Position numbers and translations under genes: made by a program
Notes under the pieces: model-generated
The model's input: the letters and a program-made list of their open reading frames with translations, nothing else
Databases searched by the model: none
What the model was told of the DNA's origin: nothing
Shown: in pieces, positions 31,150-43,781 of the stretch
Position numbering within the stretch: position 1 is the stretch's first letter
Layout: every line of letters starts with the position of its first letter
Source of the DNA: Yponomeuta sedellus
Lineage: Eukaryota > Arthropoda > Insecta > Lepidoptera > Yponomeutidae
Assembly: GCA_934045075.1 (NCBI GenBank)
Contig: OW203751.1
Span: 5,653,822-5,717,821, forward strand
Direction of reading: 5' to 3'
DNA length: 64,000 nt

Positions 31150-31900
31150 GTATATTACTTTGCTGAATTCCGCCAAAAATCCCACAAGCACCATGCGGTT
31201 AGTTAATGCACCGCCCTCCTCCCACGTTTTCAAGCAGAAGCAAGACACGCAGAAGCAAAACACAAACACATCACCACCGACACTAACACCCAATACTTGT
31301 ATGAGAAAATACGCGACGCGTAATGACGCTCCAATACTGGCCCACTGCTCGCCATTGCCATGTGTAGTCGGGGCAATGGTGTGCAGTGGCGGACAATTGC
31401 CTATCGTGACGCGTGACCCATCCCTGTTTACACAGTGGCACATCGTTTAGTCTATTGACCTTCAAGATTTTTGATTTATCAATCTGAGCCCGTAATTTTG
31501 CGCCATTTTTTTTAATAACTTTGTTGTTGTACATACTTCTGTAGTACTTGTAAATAAATAAAATAGTAAATAATTGAATAGATGCGGCCGCAACTACTTC
31601 CACGTCCATCGCAAGTGGTTTGCCAGACAGCAATGAGCCACGCGCCATTGTGGAAACAGCAAGTGATCGTGGCCTACAGTTGGCAATGGCGAGCAGTGGG
31701 CCAGCATGGGCCATTGTGTACTGCGGGCTTAACACGAAATGTCTTGCTTCTGCTCGAAAAAGTGGGATGGTGGGCGATGCATAACTAATGGCATGGTGCT
31801 TGTGGGATTTTTGGCGGAATTTAGCAAAATAATTTTCACATTTTTCCGCCATTAAGGATTTCCGCAAAAGCTTGAAGGTCAATTGACTAAACGCCTGATT
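31150..31900. mobile_element. Fold-back element with rearranged arms
   Basis: The stretch 31165-31250 (TCCGCCAAAAATCCCACAAG, then CACCATG) is repeated inverted at about 31750-31830. ACTGGCCCACTGCTCGCCAT at about 31335 is repeated inverted near 31700. GTCTATTGACCTTCAAG at 31451 is repeated inverted at 31876-31892. The arms are not collinear, so it is a deleted or rearranged inverted-repeat element. No transposase was recognised. Confidence 0.6.
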
Positions 31901-32237
31901 CCATACAAATGTAGAGTTATCGATGTGTGTTGGGACATGAGAACACGATTAAAAGATACTTAGTTTACTCACGCCTAACTTTTACGCAAGCTGTAACCAA
32001 ACGTTTTATGGTCTGAAGAAAAAGGTGCCCGTGACAAGATTGGATTGCCAAATTGAGTTAGAGAACGCTACCTACCGTTAAACAATCCGTCTTTTTGACA
32101 AATGCCTACCCGAATGACGGTCTGGCGGGCGTTTCACGGTTCCCTTGCCGCGGACCTGCGACTTATTGCAGGAGTGTGTCCAGGGCCGGATTCTCCGTTA
32201 GGAATTGGAACTTGCGCCCAGTAGCTCATACGTACAT

Positions 32238-32400
32238 AACCTTACGCCTGTATCCCAGAGGGGTGGGCAGAGACCTGAAACTGCCACTTGCCACGAACCA
32301 CAATCCTGATCTTGATCACCTTCGCTTCATCAACGTTCATAAGTCGTTACATACACGCACGCCGGTTCCGGGTACTTTTTATCTTGCCCTTTGCTAATAC
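32238..32400 (+). repeat. Repeat Y copy
   Basis: ACGCCTGTATCCCAGAGGGG through CCTTTGCTAATACATCC, as at 59637-59820. Confidence 0.7.
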
Positions 32401-32404
32401 ATCC

Positions 32405-32640
32405 ATACTACGCAATACGTTGTGGACTAAAAGAGGACTTAGTGACTAGAATTGAGAAAGGAATATTGCGTTGGTTTAGACATGTGGAGAGGATGAAGCA
32501 AAAAAGGTTGACGAAACAAATATATATTAAGAAAGTAAGTGGAAGAGCTGGTAAGGGACGTCCCAAGTGGACATACATCGACCAAATAGGGGATGTATTA
32601 CCAAAGGGGAAGATAAAAAGTACCCAGTTGCATCACTCCA
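32405..32640 (+). pseudogene. LINE reverse-transcriptase gene, C-terminal fragment
   Basis: One frame reads RCGLKEDLVTRIEKGILRWF, RHVERMKQKRLTKQIY and GRPKWTYIDQIGDVL. This is the tail of a common arthropod LINE polyprotein beyond the RT domain. The matching upstream part (ARLAIHNGVLVPTL) occurs at 59820-59935. Only about 75 codons are present and no start exists. Confidence 0.7.
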
Positions 32641-32814
32641 AAAAACGTTCTCGGGACTCCCGACAACTTTGTTCAGTTAGAATATATTTCTTCGAAAAAA
32701 AGTTAAATTTCACTATAAATTAGTGAAATTAATAATTGCTTTAATTTTTCGCGTAGGTACCTCGAAAGGAAAACCAGAACCGTTTTAGGACCACTTTGTT
32801 GTTAGGTGGTATAA

Positions 32815-33190
32815 GCCCTTCGTCGTCCCCACTGCTGGGGCAAGGGCATCTTCCTGCGTCACAAGAAGGTTAGGCCATACTCCACCACGGGGGCCAAGTG
32901 CGGATTGGCGGAGGATTGTAAGACAGTGGCGCGTCTTACTGTTGGAAGTTATCAAGCCGCCCATAAGGCCTCTAACATGGCTTAGCGTCTGCCATTACAT
33001 GACAGCCGGCACCAACGGCTTAGCGTGCCTTGCGAAGCACGGAAGCGCTCGGAAAAATGGCACTAGCTGTAGTCACTGGATACAGGATATCACGGCGTTA
33101 GTGGAGGTTGTAAGGAGGCGCGTCGTACTGTCGGAAGTTATCAAGCCACCCATGAGACCTCTGACATGGCTTAGCGACTATTACATGACA
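32815..33190 (-). mobile_element. 5S-derived SINE, partial copy plus repeated internal piece
   Basis: 3' end and body run from 32815 to about 33085. The internal segment GAAGTTATCAAGCC through TTACATGACAG then appears a second time at 33098-33190, so part of the body is duplicated. The 5S head is missing. Confidence 0.8.
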
Positions 33191-33300
33191 GCTACTATAG
33201 TGCGTCCATACAGAAGAAAAGACGCATTGTATAGAAATCGCGCCCTCACCCCGTATCTTCTGTGTGAACTTCGTCCCGTCCCGTCTGTACATTTTGGATC

Positions 33301-33652
33301 ATCCACCTATGAGGGGCACTGTCTCTTCCTTGAGGAAGGTATAGGCTATATTCCACCACGGAGACCAAGTCCTGATTGGTGGAGGCTTGCAAGACTAGCG
33401 GCTGGTTTTACTGTCAGAAGTTTTCTAGCCGCCCGGCCAATGACTTAGCTTAAAGACTGCTATCTATCGACGGCAGCCAGCACCAGCTGCTTAGCGTGCC
33501 TTGCGAAGCGCTGAACCGCTCGGAAAAATGCCACCAGCGTTAGTAATTTAGTCATAGACGGTCACCCATCCATGCACTGGACGCGCCCTATGTTACTTAA
33601 CCTTCGTGATCGTTTGAGATCACTCAGGCAGCGGGGCTACGAGCGATTCGAC
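33301..33652 (-). mobile_element. 5S-derived SINE, second subfamily, long copy
   Basis: The body matches the common family, but the head is closer to genuine 5S rRNA: on the minus strand GATCACGAAGGTTAAGTAAC, then GGGCGCG and GCATGGATGGGTGACCG. It links the two subfamilies and supports the 5S origin. Confidence 0.8.
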
Positions 33653-33927
33653 ATTTTGTATGAAAGTCCTTTGCAAGTGTTTTCTGAAACCTTCTCTGTG
33701 GTCGCCGGCAAAGGGTTGTTCATTATTTTTCTCTTTTCAACGGACCCGCTTTGCAGTGTGAAAATAATGATGTCTTGAGTGTCTTATTGTCACCTTTACG
33801 TACAGGCGACTATTTACTGACAATCTCAACATGCTCTCTGCTCGGTGGGGAGTTTGCCTCAGGGCGTGATTTGAAGAAGGGCGGGACATTTATAATCGCT
33901 TTGTGTATCTATTCACATGCTATCCCA

Positions 33928-34292
33928 ATCGACCCTTTGTATGCTCCCATTGCTCAGACACGGGTCTTTTCCTGAATCGCAGGAAGGTTAGGCCATACTC
34001 CACCTCGGGGGCTATGTCCGGGTTGGTGGAGGATTGTAAGACAGTGGCGAGCCTTACTGTCAGTGGTTATCGACGGCCAATAAGGCTTCTGACATAGCTT
34101 AACGACTGCCATTACAGGACAGCCGGCACCAACGGCTTAACGTGCCTTGCGAAGCACGGAAGCGCTCGGAAAAATGCCACCAGCGGTAGTCACGGAACGG
34201 TCACCCATCCTGCACCTGTGCGCGCCTGTTGTTGCTTCACTGAAGTGATTAATTCCAATCACTCGGTTCGACTAGGCCACGAGCGCTTCCAC
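33928..34292 (-). mobile_element. 5S-derived SINE, full length
   Basis: Complete minus-strand copy from the CACGAGCGCTTC end to the CCCTTTGTATGCTCCC end. Close to the copy at 13712-14073. Confidence 0.85.
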
Positions 34293-34568
34293 TATATTCT
34301 ATATTCCACTATATTCTTACAGAATTTAGTGTTTATCTGATCTTATCTCCCTCCAGCCTTCACCGTGGGCTCCTAATAAATTCCCTGGGCGCCCGTTCGC
34401 GTGCCAAACTTATGAATTATAGCTGAAACTTTTCATACTTTCGGCTCCACCGAAAATTCTTTGGAGACAGACGAAGTTTTCATGTACCTAATAAAGTTCT
34501 GAAAGGGATTATTTCGTATTTTGTTGTTGTGTGAACGGATAAAGGTGCTACTGAGAGTGGAGCCACTT

Positions 34569-35600
34569 GGGGCCTGTTTCTGGATTGAGAATTTTGCTAA
34601 GTAAATATTTAACTGTAGGTTCATATTGCTGTCTCGACGGATTTCTCAGAAATGAGCGTGACAAAAGAAAGAAAAGAGAAAGAAAGACATTTATTATACC
34701 AACAAGACACATCACAGAAACACAAAAAAAAACCAGACAATTAACACAACATGAACACAACAGAAATAAACCAAATATACAGATAAACGAAACAAAAAAC
34801 AGACATAGGATTCGCCTGTGGTGTGTCTAAGTTGCCACAAAAGTTGCCACTCAGCGTTGGTTACTTAAGTATTTACTTAGTGAAATTCACAAATTCACAA
34901 TTCAAACACCGACCCTTAAGGCCAGTTTCTGAATTAAAAATTTCACTAAGTAAATACTTTACTGTAGTGCTGTACCTACGGATTTCTCAGCAATGAGCGT
35001 GACAGAACGCTACTGTAGTATTTACTTCGTAAAATTCTCAATTCAAAAACTGACCCTTAGGGCTAGTTTCTAATTCGAGAATTTCGCTAAACCTTAACTG
35101 TATTGCTGTCTCTTCGGATTTGATTAGAGCGGGACAGCACGTTACTTACGTATTTACTAAGTTAAATTCAGTATTCAGAAACTGACCCTTAGGGCCAGTT
35201 TCTGAGTTGAGAATTTCACCAAGAAAAACTTAACTGTATTGCTGTCTCTACGGATTTCTCAGCAATGAGCGTGACAAAAGGTTACTTAAGTATTTACTTA
35301 GTGAAATTCTTAATTTAAAAACTGACCCTTAGGGCTAGTTTACGAGTCGAAAATTTCGCTAAATAAATACTTAACTGTAGTGCTGTCTCTTCGGACTTTT
35401 CAGCAAAGAGCGTGATAGAACGTCACTTAATTATTTACTTAGTGAAATTCACAATTCAGACACCGACCCTTAGGGCCAGTTTCTGAGCTGAGAATTCCGC
35501 AAAGTTAATACTTAACTGTAGTGCCGTCTCTTGGGATTTCACAGCGAGACAGAACGTTACTTAATGAAATTCCCAATTCAGAAACCGACAGAATGAATGG
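34569..35600. repeat. Tandem array of palindromic MITE-like units
   Basis: Six consecutive units of about 125-140 bp begin near 34569, 34921, 35061, 35193, 35333 and 35473. Each is itself an inverted repeat: GGGCCAGTTTCTGAATTGAG and AATTTCACTAAGTAAATAC face their complements, with TGTCTCTACGGATTTCTCAG in the loop. The first unit is split by about 185 bp of unrelated AT-rich DNA (34665-34850). Single half-units occur at 46285-46325 and 46565-46600. Confidence 0.85.
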
Positions 35601-36177
35601 GGCCAGAAGCAGTGTATGTGCCTGAATGAAAATGTTATATTATTTGTCCATATGTATGTATGTTTAGTGATAATTCGGAGGGGTAGTCTGTGACCAGGAT
35701 CTGCCTGTTTGCTTCCTACTTGTACCGTAATAAATTTGTCGCCCCAAGAAATTTTGACGTGTGAAGGCCGTTTCGAATTTTATTGATGTAGGTACCTACA
35801 AATGAAAGGAGTTGGGTAAACATGACATACGATAGGTACGCTTATAGGTACAGTCAGTAGCTCATCAAGCTTTACATTTAAATCTAGTTTAAAATGGCCG
35901 AAAAGAAACTTAACCAATTGACCGACTTGCGCTTGTCCGGGTTTTTTATAAAGGGTTATAGAGGTTTTTTTTGTTCTATTAATTAATCAATTAATTATAC
36001 TTAATTGCACATGAAACACTTAATAGGACATTAAAAAAGAAATAACAATAATGTTTCAATAATACTATTTCACTACTTAAGTTGGTAACACTTGTCCAAT
36101 TGGACCGGTAAAAATATTGATTGTGCTTGACGATTAGAAAACTACAACACTTCAAATAAAAAGCGATTTGTTTATGA

Positions 36178-36440
36178 ATCGATATCAAACCTTGCATGTC
36201 CAAACTGCTGGGGCACGGGTCTCTTCATGCATCGGAGGAAGGTTAGGCTATACTCCACCACGGTGGCCAAGTCCGGGTTGGTGGAGGATTATCAGATAGT
36301 GGCGGGCCTTACCGTCAGAAGTTATCAAGCCCATAAGGCCTCTGACATGCCTTGAAGACTGCCATTACATGACAGCGGGTACCAACGGCTTAGCGTGCCT
36401 TGCAAAGCATGGACGCGCACGAAAATAATGCCACTAACAT
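36178..36440 (-). mobile_element. 5S-derived SINE lacking its head
   Basis: 3' end and body present; stops at AATGCCACTAAC before the 5S part. Confidence 0.85.
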
Positions 36441-36509
36441 TTTTTCCATGAACAGATAGCGTTTTCTTTCTATAATGTCCTGATTACCTCTGCCATAGCT
36501 TCACATAAA

Positions 36510-36691
36510 ATTATACAGCATCCAATAGAACTTTCACCAACACTAGATGGGTCAAGGAACCACTCGGACTCTGCAGTGCTTGGAACATTGTTAGTTTAGA
36601 GGGAGTAGGCTTGCCCAGCACCTATACCATCCTGCTAGAGTAGCCGGCCTAGCCTATAGGAAAGACACGTCAATACGTCAATAAAGAATAT

Positions 36692-36755
<64 letters not shown>

Positions 36756-36756
36756 C
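36510..36756 (+). repeat. Repeat Z copy with (CTAT)n tail
   Basis: Diverged Z copy followed at 36692-36756 by about 16 perfect CTAT units. Confidence 0.7.
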
Positions 36757-37564
36757 GTCCAACAAAGCCTCGGTATTCCTCAAGACGTCACATAGACTGT
36801 AAATAAACACATAGTCGAAAATGGCGACCGAATCGCTATATTTACTAACTTAGTGAGGACATGAGTAACGTTATCGGCGTTTCCGATCAAAGACTGAAAA
36901 CAAGATTTTAAAATGAATTTTTACTTTCATTTACCATGTTTATGTATCTAAATTGATGTAATTTTGATTTGATTTTGATTTAGTTTGTTGGCCAAGTTGT
37001 ACAGGAAACTAAACATAAATTATAATTATACAATTTAATTATAATTTAAAATTAAATAAACCTACTTATAAAAATATATTATGAAGATATGACGGTTTTA
37101 TAAGTTTAATAGAGTTAAATTTACAAGTACTCAGTAGATGGATTGTTTACCTGTTTACCTACATTTTTAAAATACGGAAACATGTCAGAAATCACTGAAT
37201 CTAGTAGATATTCACAGCGTTAGGTAGCAATGTTACGTAACAAACATCACAACGTAAATCTCGATATTAAAGTTGAGAAGACACGGCAGAGTCTCCGCCA
37301 AATCGAATGAGTTTATCTTCTAAACAACGTATAGAAATAACGCAATCTGGCTTGTTTTAAGGGGCCCTGCCGTGATATTAGCGCCCAAAAATAGAAAAAG
37401 ACGTATATTTAACGATCGTTTTTATAGTATTGACATGTCATTTTGATATGCGTTTATTTGTATTTTTTTATTCCTATTACGTAATTTAGTTGTCTACTTA
37501 ATTAAAATATCTACTTTCACATTGACTTGTTATGAATATTATCAATTAATAATGTGTAATTATA
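36757..37564. other. No gene seen
   Basis: AT-rich with scattered (TTTTGA)n-like traces near 36960-36985. No coding content recognised. Confidence 0.4.
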
Positions 37565-37690
37565 AATAAATAAATATAAATATTCCAGGACATATTACAC
37601 AGATCTCGTTAGTCCTATACTAAGTACAACTAAATGACTTGTATTATAGGTGCTAAATCGGCGATATATCTAAACATCTCTAATTTGTAC
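37565..37690 (-). mobile_element. SINE family B, 3' part
   Basis: Tail and part of the body (GGACATATTACACAGATCTC on the plus strand). The tRNA head is missing. Confidence 0.7.
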
Positions 37691-37847
37691 AGTATTCTTC
37701 TAATTTGGACAATACCCACTACTATAGTTAAACTCTATGAACAAGAGCGAAATCCGATCGGATACTTTCGATAACAAATCAACTAAGCGATTCCGAAACT
37801 AATTCAAGAATAATGTCTTCTCCTTCATCCGTAACATAAGATAACCT

Positions 37848-38280
37848 CACGCCTGTTATCTCAAAGGGGTAGGCAGAGACCAATGACTGCCACTTACCAC
37901 GTTTTTAACATCCTTCCTTCTTCTATTTTTATAAAGGTTAAGGCACTGACCGGAGGATAGATCGTGTCCAAAATACCACACTGCACTCCAAGACATGCAT
38001 AACGTATGTGGATGTTAAAACCGCCAATCTGAAGTGGAACTGGGTCTACAGGTAAGCCGGAAGCACCCGAACTGATGGGCAAGACTTGCTACTGAGTGGG
38101 TACCACGTGGCAGTCAAACGGGAGCGGCCAAGAAGACGATGGCTTGATGATATCGACAAATTCTTGCTGGAGTGGTCAAACCTGGCAAATGATCAAAAAT
38201 CTTAGTCTAAAAAGGGGGAGACCTTTGCCCTGCAGTCTGACACCCTTATTATGGAAGCTAAAAAGGTATATAGAACACTT
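37848..38280 (+). pseudogene. Repeat Y remnant followed by a decayed LINE ORF tail
   Basis: After a Y fragment (37848-37910), the plus strand shows a degenerate LINE polyprotein end across frames: LKWNWV-like, then KRERPRRRWLDDIDKF, as in LINE tails of the form GRPKRRWADDL. Stops and frame changes are frequent. Confidence 0.5.
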
Positions 38281-38830
38281 CATTGCACAACCAGAAAAAA
38301 GAATACAACCATGATTTCATAAATGTAAGTAATAGATAGATATTGTACACAGAAATAATATAAAAAATATATAGTAAAAATGGCGGCCTTATTACTAATA
38401 GCAATTTCTTTCAGGCAACCATAGTAATGTTTTACAATAAAAAAAGAATTATAAATTATACTGCTCACCGGTGGACTTGGCAGAATTTTTACATTGAACG
38501 GTTTTAATGAGTTCTGCATTTGAGACAGCAAAGTTACAGGTTCCGACCTTTTGTATAAGGAATACTGAGGCTAAACCTAAGCTACACTCTGACCCAAATA
38601 CGTCGACGATTTTCGGTACAATCCCTTTTCCAATATCAAGGTTATTTATTTGGACAAGGTCATGATTTATCTTTGAAGTGTTTTCAGTTATGTATCAGTA
38701 AGTGTATTTTAGGGTTGCTTCAGAAAAGTTATATAATGTATGTTTAATGCTCTAACTATAGACTAGATGCAAATAAGTATTTTGCTCTTAATGGGGAAAG
38801 TATAACGAAAGTTTTTTTGTTTTGATAACT

Positions 38831-39583
<753 letters not shown>

Positions 39584-39648
<65 letters not shown>

Positions 39649-39752
39649 CCCATTAGCTCAGTTGGATAGAGCGCTGGCACGGATAGCCAGAGGTCGCGGG
39701 TTCGAATCCCGGCATGGGTGGAATTTTTAGCCTCTAAATAGGTTTTTAAAAT
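39584..39752 (+). repeat. (AT)n tract and tRNA-like core of repeat T
   Basis: (AT)n at 39584-39645 leads directly into CGCCCATTAGCTCAGTTGG, i.e. the copy starts exactly at the 5' end of the tRNA-like part. Intact A and B boxes; ends CCTCTAAATAGGTTTTTAAA. Confidence 0.8.
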
Positions 39753-39935
39753 CTCGATAGTTGTAAGTTTCAATATCATGTACGTTAGAAAACAATGCAA
39801 AAGTAGCCATCGTAATGTTAAACAAAATCCCGTAGCCCATGACATCAAGGGACGCAAATGCTTTGTAACCTAACTGTTACAGTAACAGTTACGTTACAAA
39901 AGACTTATCAGTCTGTTAGCATTTTAGAATTAGTG

Positions 39936-40016
39936 GTGGTGGAGTATGGCCTAACCTTCCTGCGCTGCAGGAAGAGACCCCTGCCCCAGCAGTGGGGACA
40001 TACAAGGGTTGATAAC
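39936..40016 (+). mobile_element. 5S-derived SINE, 3' end fragment
   Basis: GGTGGAGTATGGCC to ATACAAGGGTTGATAACG. Confidence 0.85.
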
Positions 40017-40400
40017 GACTATCGGATAGAATCGGATATATTCGTCTAATAGAAATATCGGAACTAATATATCACATAACTTTTCAAAATAGTGAAGTAA
40101 AGTTTTATACAGAGCAGGAAGTAGTAATACACCCGTGTGCTTTCGGCGAAAACCGAAGACTACTCAAGAGCCCGAAGTATATTCTAAAAGCTAACAGACC
40201 ATACCTGGGCTACTGTCGGATAGGATCGGATATATTCGTGTAATAGAAATATCGGAACTAATATGACACATGCATTTTCAAAATAGTTAAGAAAAGTTTT
40301 ATACAGCGCAGGAAGTAGTATTACACTCGTGTGCTTTCGGCGAAAACCGAAGCCTACTCTAGAGCCCGAGGTATATTCTAAAAGCTTAAAGACAGTACGT
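40017..40400. repeat. Tandem pair, unit about 195 bp
   Basis: Two adjacent copies starting CTATCGGATAGAATCGGAT (near 40018) and CTGTCGGATAGGATCGGAT (near 40213), both holding GTGCTTTCGGCGAAAACCGA, itself a small hairpin. A third, inverted and partial copy lies at 46335-46455. Confidence 0.8.
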
Positions 40401-40732
40401 TCCTTCTCACCGTGACTACACCTACAAGAACTACAGCAAATAAAATGCGAAGTAGGTAAGGTTGCGTGTCGCAAGGAGGCGGAACAAATTTCAAACCTTC
40501 ATGGCACAACTTTTTACACTGCTGGCCGTATCAGCCATTTGGAAGAAAAAAAAAGTAATTTCCTTTACCTTGTTGCTGTAATGGCTTGCACTGCCAGTAT
40601 CTTTAAGTAAAAAAGTCATAATTTATACCATGTGTGGTTTTTTTATTTCCTTCCTAGAAAAATGTAAAGGATTATATGGTGATTACGGCCGTACTTTCTC
40701 TATAGCTCTATTTTTAAATTACAGCTTTTCAA

Positions 40733-40846
40733 AGAAGCGCTCGTGGCCTAGTCGAACCGAGTGATTGGAATCAATCACTTGAGTTGAGCAACAACAGGCA
40801 GGGGCAGGTGCAGGATGGGTAACAGTCCCGTGACTACTGTTTAGAA
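40733..40846 (+). mobile_element. 5S-derived SINE, head only
   Basis: GAAGCGCTCGTGGCCTAGTC, GAGTTGAGCAACAACAGG and GGATGGGTAACAG. The copy ends soon after the 5S-like part. Confidence 0.85.
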
Positions 40847-41327
40847 TACAAGTTTGTTTTTTGAAGGCACCCATGACGGGCGGAACTACTTGACATCTGT
40901 CAGATGAGCTGAAAAAATGTTTCTCTTGTTTTTTGCTGGTTAAACGTGTGATTTCCCAAAATTGTGAGGCAATTAGATTGCCGGGCTTATATCTTCGCGT
41001 GAAGTGTAAAACAAGTTCAGGGACGTATCCCAGTGTTTTGTTGTAAGGCGAAGGATCGCCCAAAATATTCTTATTTGTAGCTTATTTTATATGTAAGCCT
41101 TATTATGTAATTTGTTTTCTAGTGTGTACAATAAAGAGTTCTAATCTAATCTTTCTGGGGAATGTGCTCTTGGGATAGACGGGGAAGTCTAGGGATCCCC
41201 AGACCTTCCAGTGTACCCATCCCGAACGGCGCCGGCTGCCAAGTCGAGAAGCGTCGACGAAGACAGACTTTGTGAGTGCCTTGTTTTTTGATTAGTTTTT
41301 AAGTATTAGTGTTTAGGTGGGTCCTAT
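40847..41327. other. No gene recognised
   Basis: A somewhat GC-rich piece at 41160-41280 has no clear splice sites or conserved frame. Nothing else noted. Confidence 0.35.
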
Positions 41328-41600
41328 ACCCAACAACTACCGCTGGTGGCATTTTTTCCGAGCGCTTCCATGCTTTGCAAGGCACGCTAAGTAGTTAGTG
41401 CCGGCATGTAAAGGCAGTCGTTAAGTCATGTCAAAGGCCTTATAAGTGGCTTCATAACTTCTGACAGTAAGGCCCGCCACTGCCTTACAATCCTCCACCA
41501 ACCCGGACTTGGCCCCCGTGGTGGAGTATGGCCTAACCTTCTTGCGATGCAGGAAGAGACCCGTGCCCCATCAGTAGGGACATACAAAAGGTTGATATCA
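41328..41600 (+). mobile_element. 5S-derived SINE lacking its head
   Basis: Body and 3' end (ACCGCTGGTGGCATTTTTTC to CATACAAAAGGTTGATATC). Confidence 0.85.
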
Positions 41601-41919
41601 AGGTGTTTCATACAATAAAACTGGCGCCACCAACGGAAAAAAATACTCATCACAGACATAAAAAAATACACGGCCTTGAATCTAAGGCAAAAACCCGAGA
41701 CTAGAGAGCATTAAAGCAAAAATCAGCCGCGTTTGGTATAAATACTAAGTAGTCTCAGGTCCGTGATCCTAGATTCTAGCTCGTAAGTCCTAAAAATCTC
41801 TATGCGAAAAGTTTCAGAACAATGTTTTCATCATGTTGATGGTCAGAACTGGCCTGACAAGAGTATAAAAAAATCAAAGATTTAACAATATAAGGGGAAA
41901 GTGAAATTAAAAGGATAAA

Positions 41920-42222
41920 GTAACACAGATTTAGTTTTATAAAAAAAAGAGATTACCAATAGTCTATACTATAAAAATTATTTTAGTTATAACACAGATT
42001 AAGTTTTTATAAAAAGAAAAGAGATTACCAATATTCTATAATATAAAAATGAATCGCTGAATGTGTTGGTAAGCGCAAATCTCGAGAGCAGCTGAACCGA
42101 TTTCGCTAATTCTTTTTTTAGAATATTCCTCAAAGTACGGAAATGATTTTTATGAAGAGAAAAATAAAAAGAAATAGAGAATCGACTGTTAGGCGGTACG
42201 AAGTTCGCTGGGTCAGCTAGAT
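41920..42222 (+). mobile_element. Short tandem duplication and Helitron
   Basis: A unit of about 67 bp (AACACAGATT through ACCAATAG/ATTCTATA) is present twice at 41920-42040. The second copy runs into a Helitron (TCTATAATATAAAAATGAAT near 42032 to GGTCAGCTAG at 42222). Confidence 0.65.
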
Positions 42223-42612
42223 TTCAATAAAATAAAAGAATAATAATATTGCTTGCAGAGATTTTGACAGAAACACCCATCACACCGCGTGACGTCACGC
42301 ATAGTAAACTTCACCCGTGCTTTGTTGTGACTACTAGTGATTGCAATTATTTTGACGCACTGACACAGAGCTTTTTTTCAACAGTTTTAATATAATTTAA
42401 TAAAAAAATAATTATTTAAAATTATTACTGAAATATAGGTTTTTTAGTGTAAATATTAAATATATCCTAACATTATGCAAGAGGATTTATTAATGATCTG
42501 TTAGTTTCAAAATAAATAGGTTATGTGGCGAAGAAACTAACAAAGAAATACCACATTTATTCTTTTTAAAACTGATTTTAACTTCATTAACGGAGTTTTC
42601 AACTTAGTCACA

Positions 42613-42860
42613 TAAAGTAGGTGCTCAGGGATGCAAGTGATGCAAATTACTTCAGCCAGATGTCGCTGCCTGTACGTAATACAGAGAATATTGTAAAGAG
42701 GTTCAAAATTTCACTGATGCCGGTGAGTCGCCCATTAGCTCAGTTGGAAGAGCGGTGGCACGGATAGCCAGAGGTGGCGGGTTCAAATCCCGGCATGGGT
42801 GGAATTTGAAGCCTATAAATAGTTTTTAAAATTGTCCTTAGCACGGGTTAGTGCATAACT
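42613..42860 (+). repeat. tRNA-like repeat T, single unit
   Basis: Body, tRNA-like core (GTTGGAAGAGCGGTGGCACG; B box GGTTCAAATCC) and downstream TAGCACGGGTTAGTGCAT. Confidence 0.8.
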
Positions 42861-43224
42861 AAAGTCACATTACACTAGACTTAATCGCCTCCGTTAAAAT
42901 TATTTTTAAAACCGCTGATGATAATGTAGTTGTCTTCGTTTTATAGTCTTTAAAGCTCAAATTTTTTGTACATTTTCCGCAAAACCGCGTCGTTACTTAC
43001 TCTGTTTATCCATCTCTGTCTAACACGTTAAAAACGGCTTAAAGTGACAGACCTTTCGCAAAAGAGTGTGACCTCCACCAACTTGAGCGAATTCACTTAG
43101 ACAAGGTCGAGCGAAGGGATTATTCAAATCAAACAGTCATCAAATAAAAATCACGTTCCCGCGAGGCGTTTGTGTTAATGTGTAAGTACAGAAGCTACAT
43201 TTCAGATAAAGAACATTTATTTTT

Positions 43225-43430
43225 CTTCTTCTTCAGGCTATACCATGTAGTCCACTGCTGGACACAGCCCTCCCCTAATGAGCGCCATAGCGCCCTGTCT
43301 TCAGCTTGCCGCATCGAGTATCTCCTGGCAGTTTTCGCAGATCGTCACCCCACCTGGTCGGAGGGCGTCCTACACTACGGTTGCCGAGTCGCGGTCTCCA
43401 CTCAAGAACACGTTTACCTCAACGGCTTAG
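43225..43430 (-). pseudogene. RTE-clade LINE 3' fragment
   Basis: Minus-strand tail of the RTE polyprotein; plus strand shows CTCCCCTAATGAGCGCCATA and GTCGGAGGGCGTCCTACACT. Confidence 0.8.
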
Positions 43431-43483
43431 AACATTTACGAGTTGTATTTTCCTATGATTCGCGATACTCATTTATGTTTATT

Positions 43484-43695
43484 TAATACTAGCTGATGCC
43501 CGCGACTTCGTCTGCGCAGGATTAGTATTTCGCGTAGCTTATATTAGTAGGACGCTCTCCGACCAGGTGGGATGACGATCTGCGAAAAACTGCCGGCAGA
43601 TGCTGGATGCGGCAAGCTGAAGACAGGGCGCTATGGCGCTCATTAGGAGAGGGCTATGTCCAGCAGTGGACTAGTATGGCCTGACGATGACGATG
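43484..43695 (+). mobile_element. Small Helitron-like piece and RTE 3' fragment
   Basis: 43484-43553 begins CTAGCTGATGCCCGCGACTT and ends TTAGTAGGA, the reverse of a TC...CTAG Helitron with most of the interior lost. It abuts a plus-strand RTE tail (43555-43695) ending GTCCAGCAGTGGACTAGTAT with GACGATGACGAT. Confidence 0.65.
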
Positions 43696-43781
43696 ATATT
43701 AGCGTGGCGTACAAAGGTTTTGGCAGCACAGTTTTGGCAGTGCACGCCATAATAGCTCGCAGATGGTAGATTTTTTCCTAC

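Noticed and set aside
36692..36756. A CRISPR-like or satellite array.
   Set aside because: It is a plain (CTAT)n microsatellite with no spacers, and the window is eukaryotic.
39647..39725. A functional tRNA gene (intact A and B boxes, cloverleaf possible).
   Set aside because: The same core occurs about a dozen times as part of repeat T, copies differ in the stems and the anticodon loop lacks U33, so it is read as a tRNA-derived repeat.
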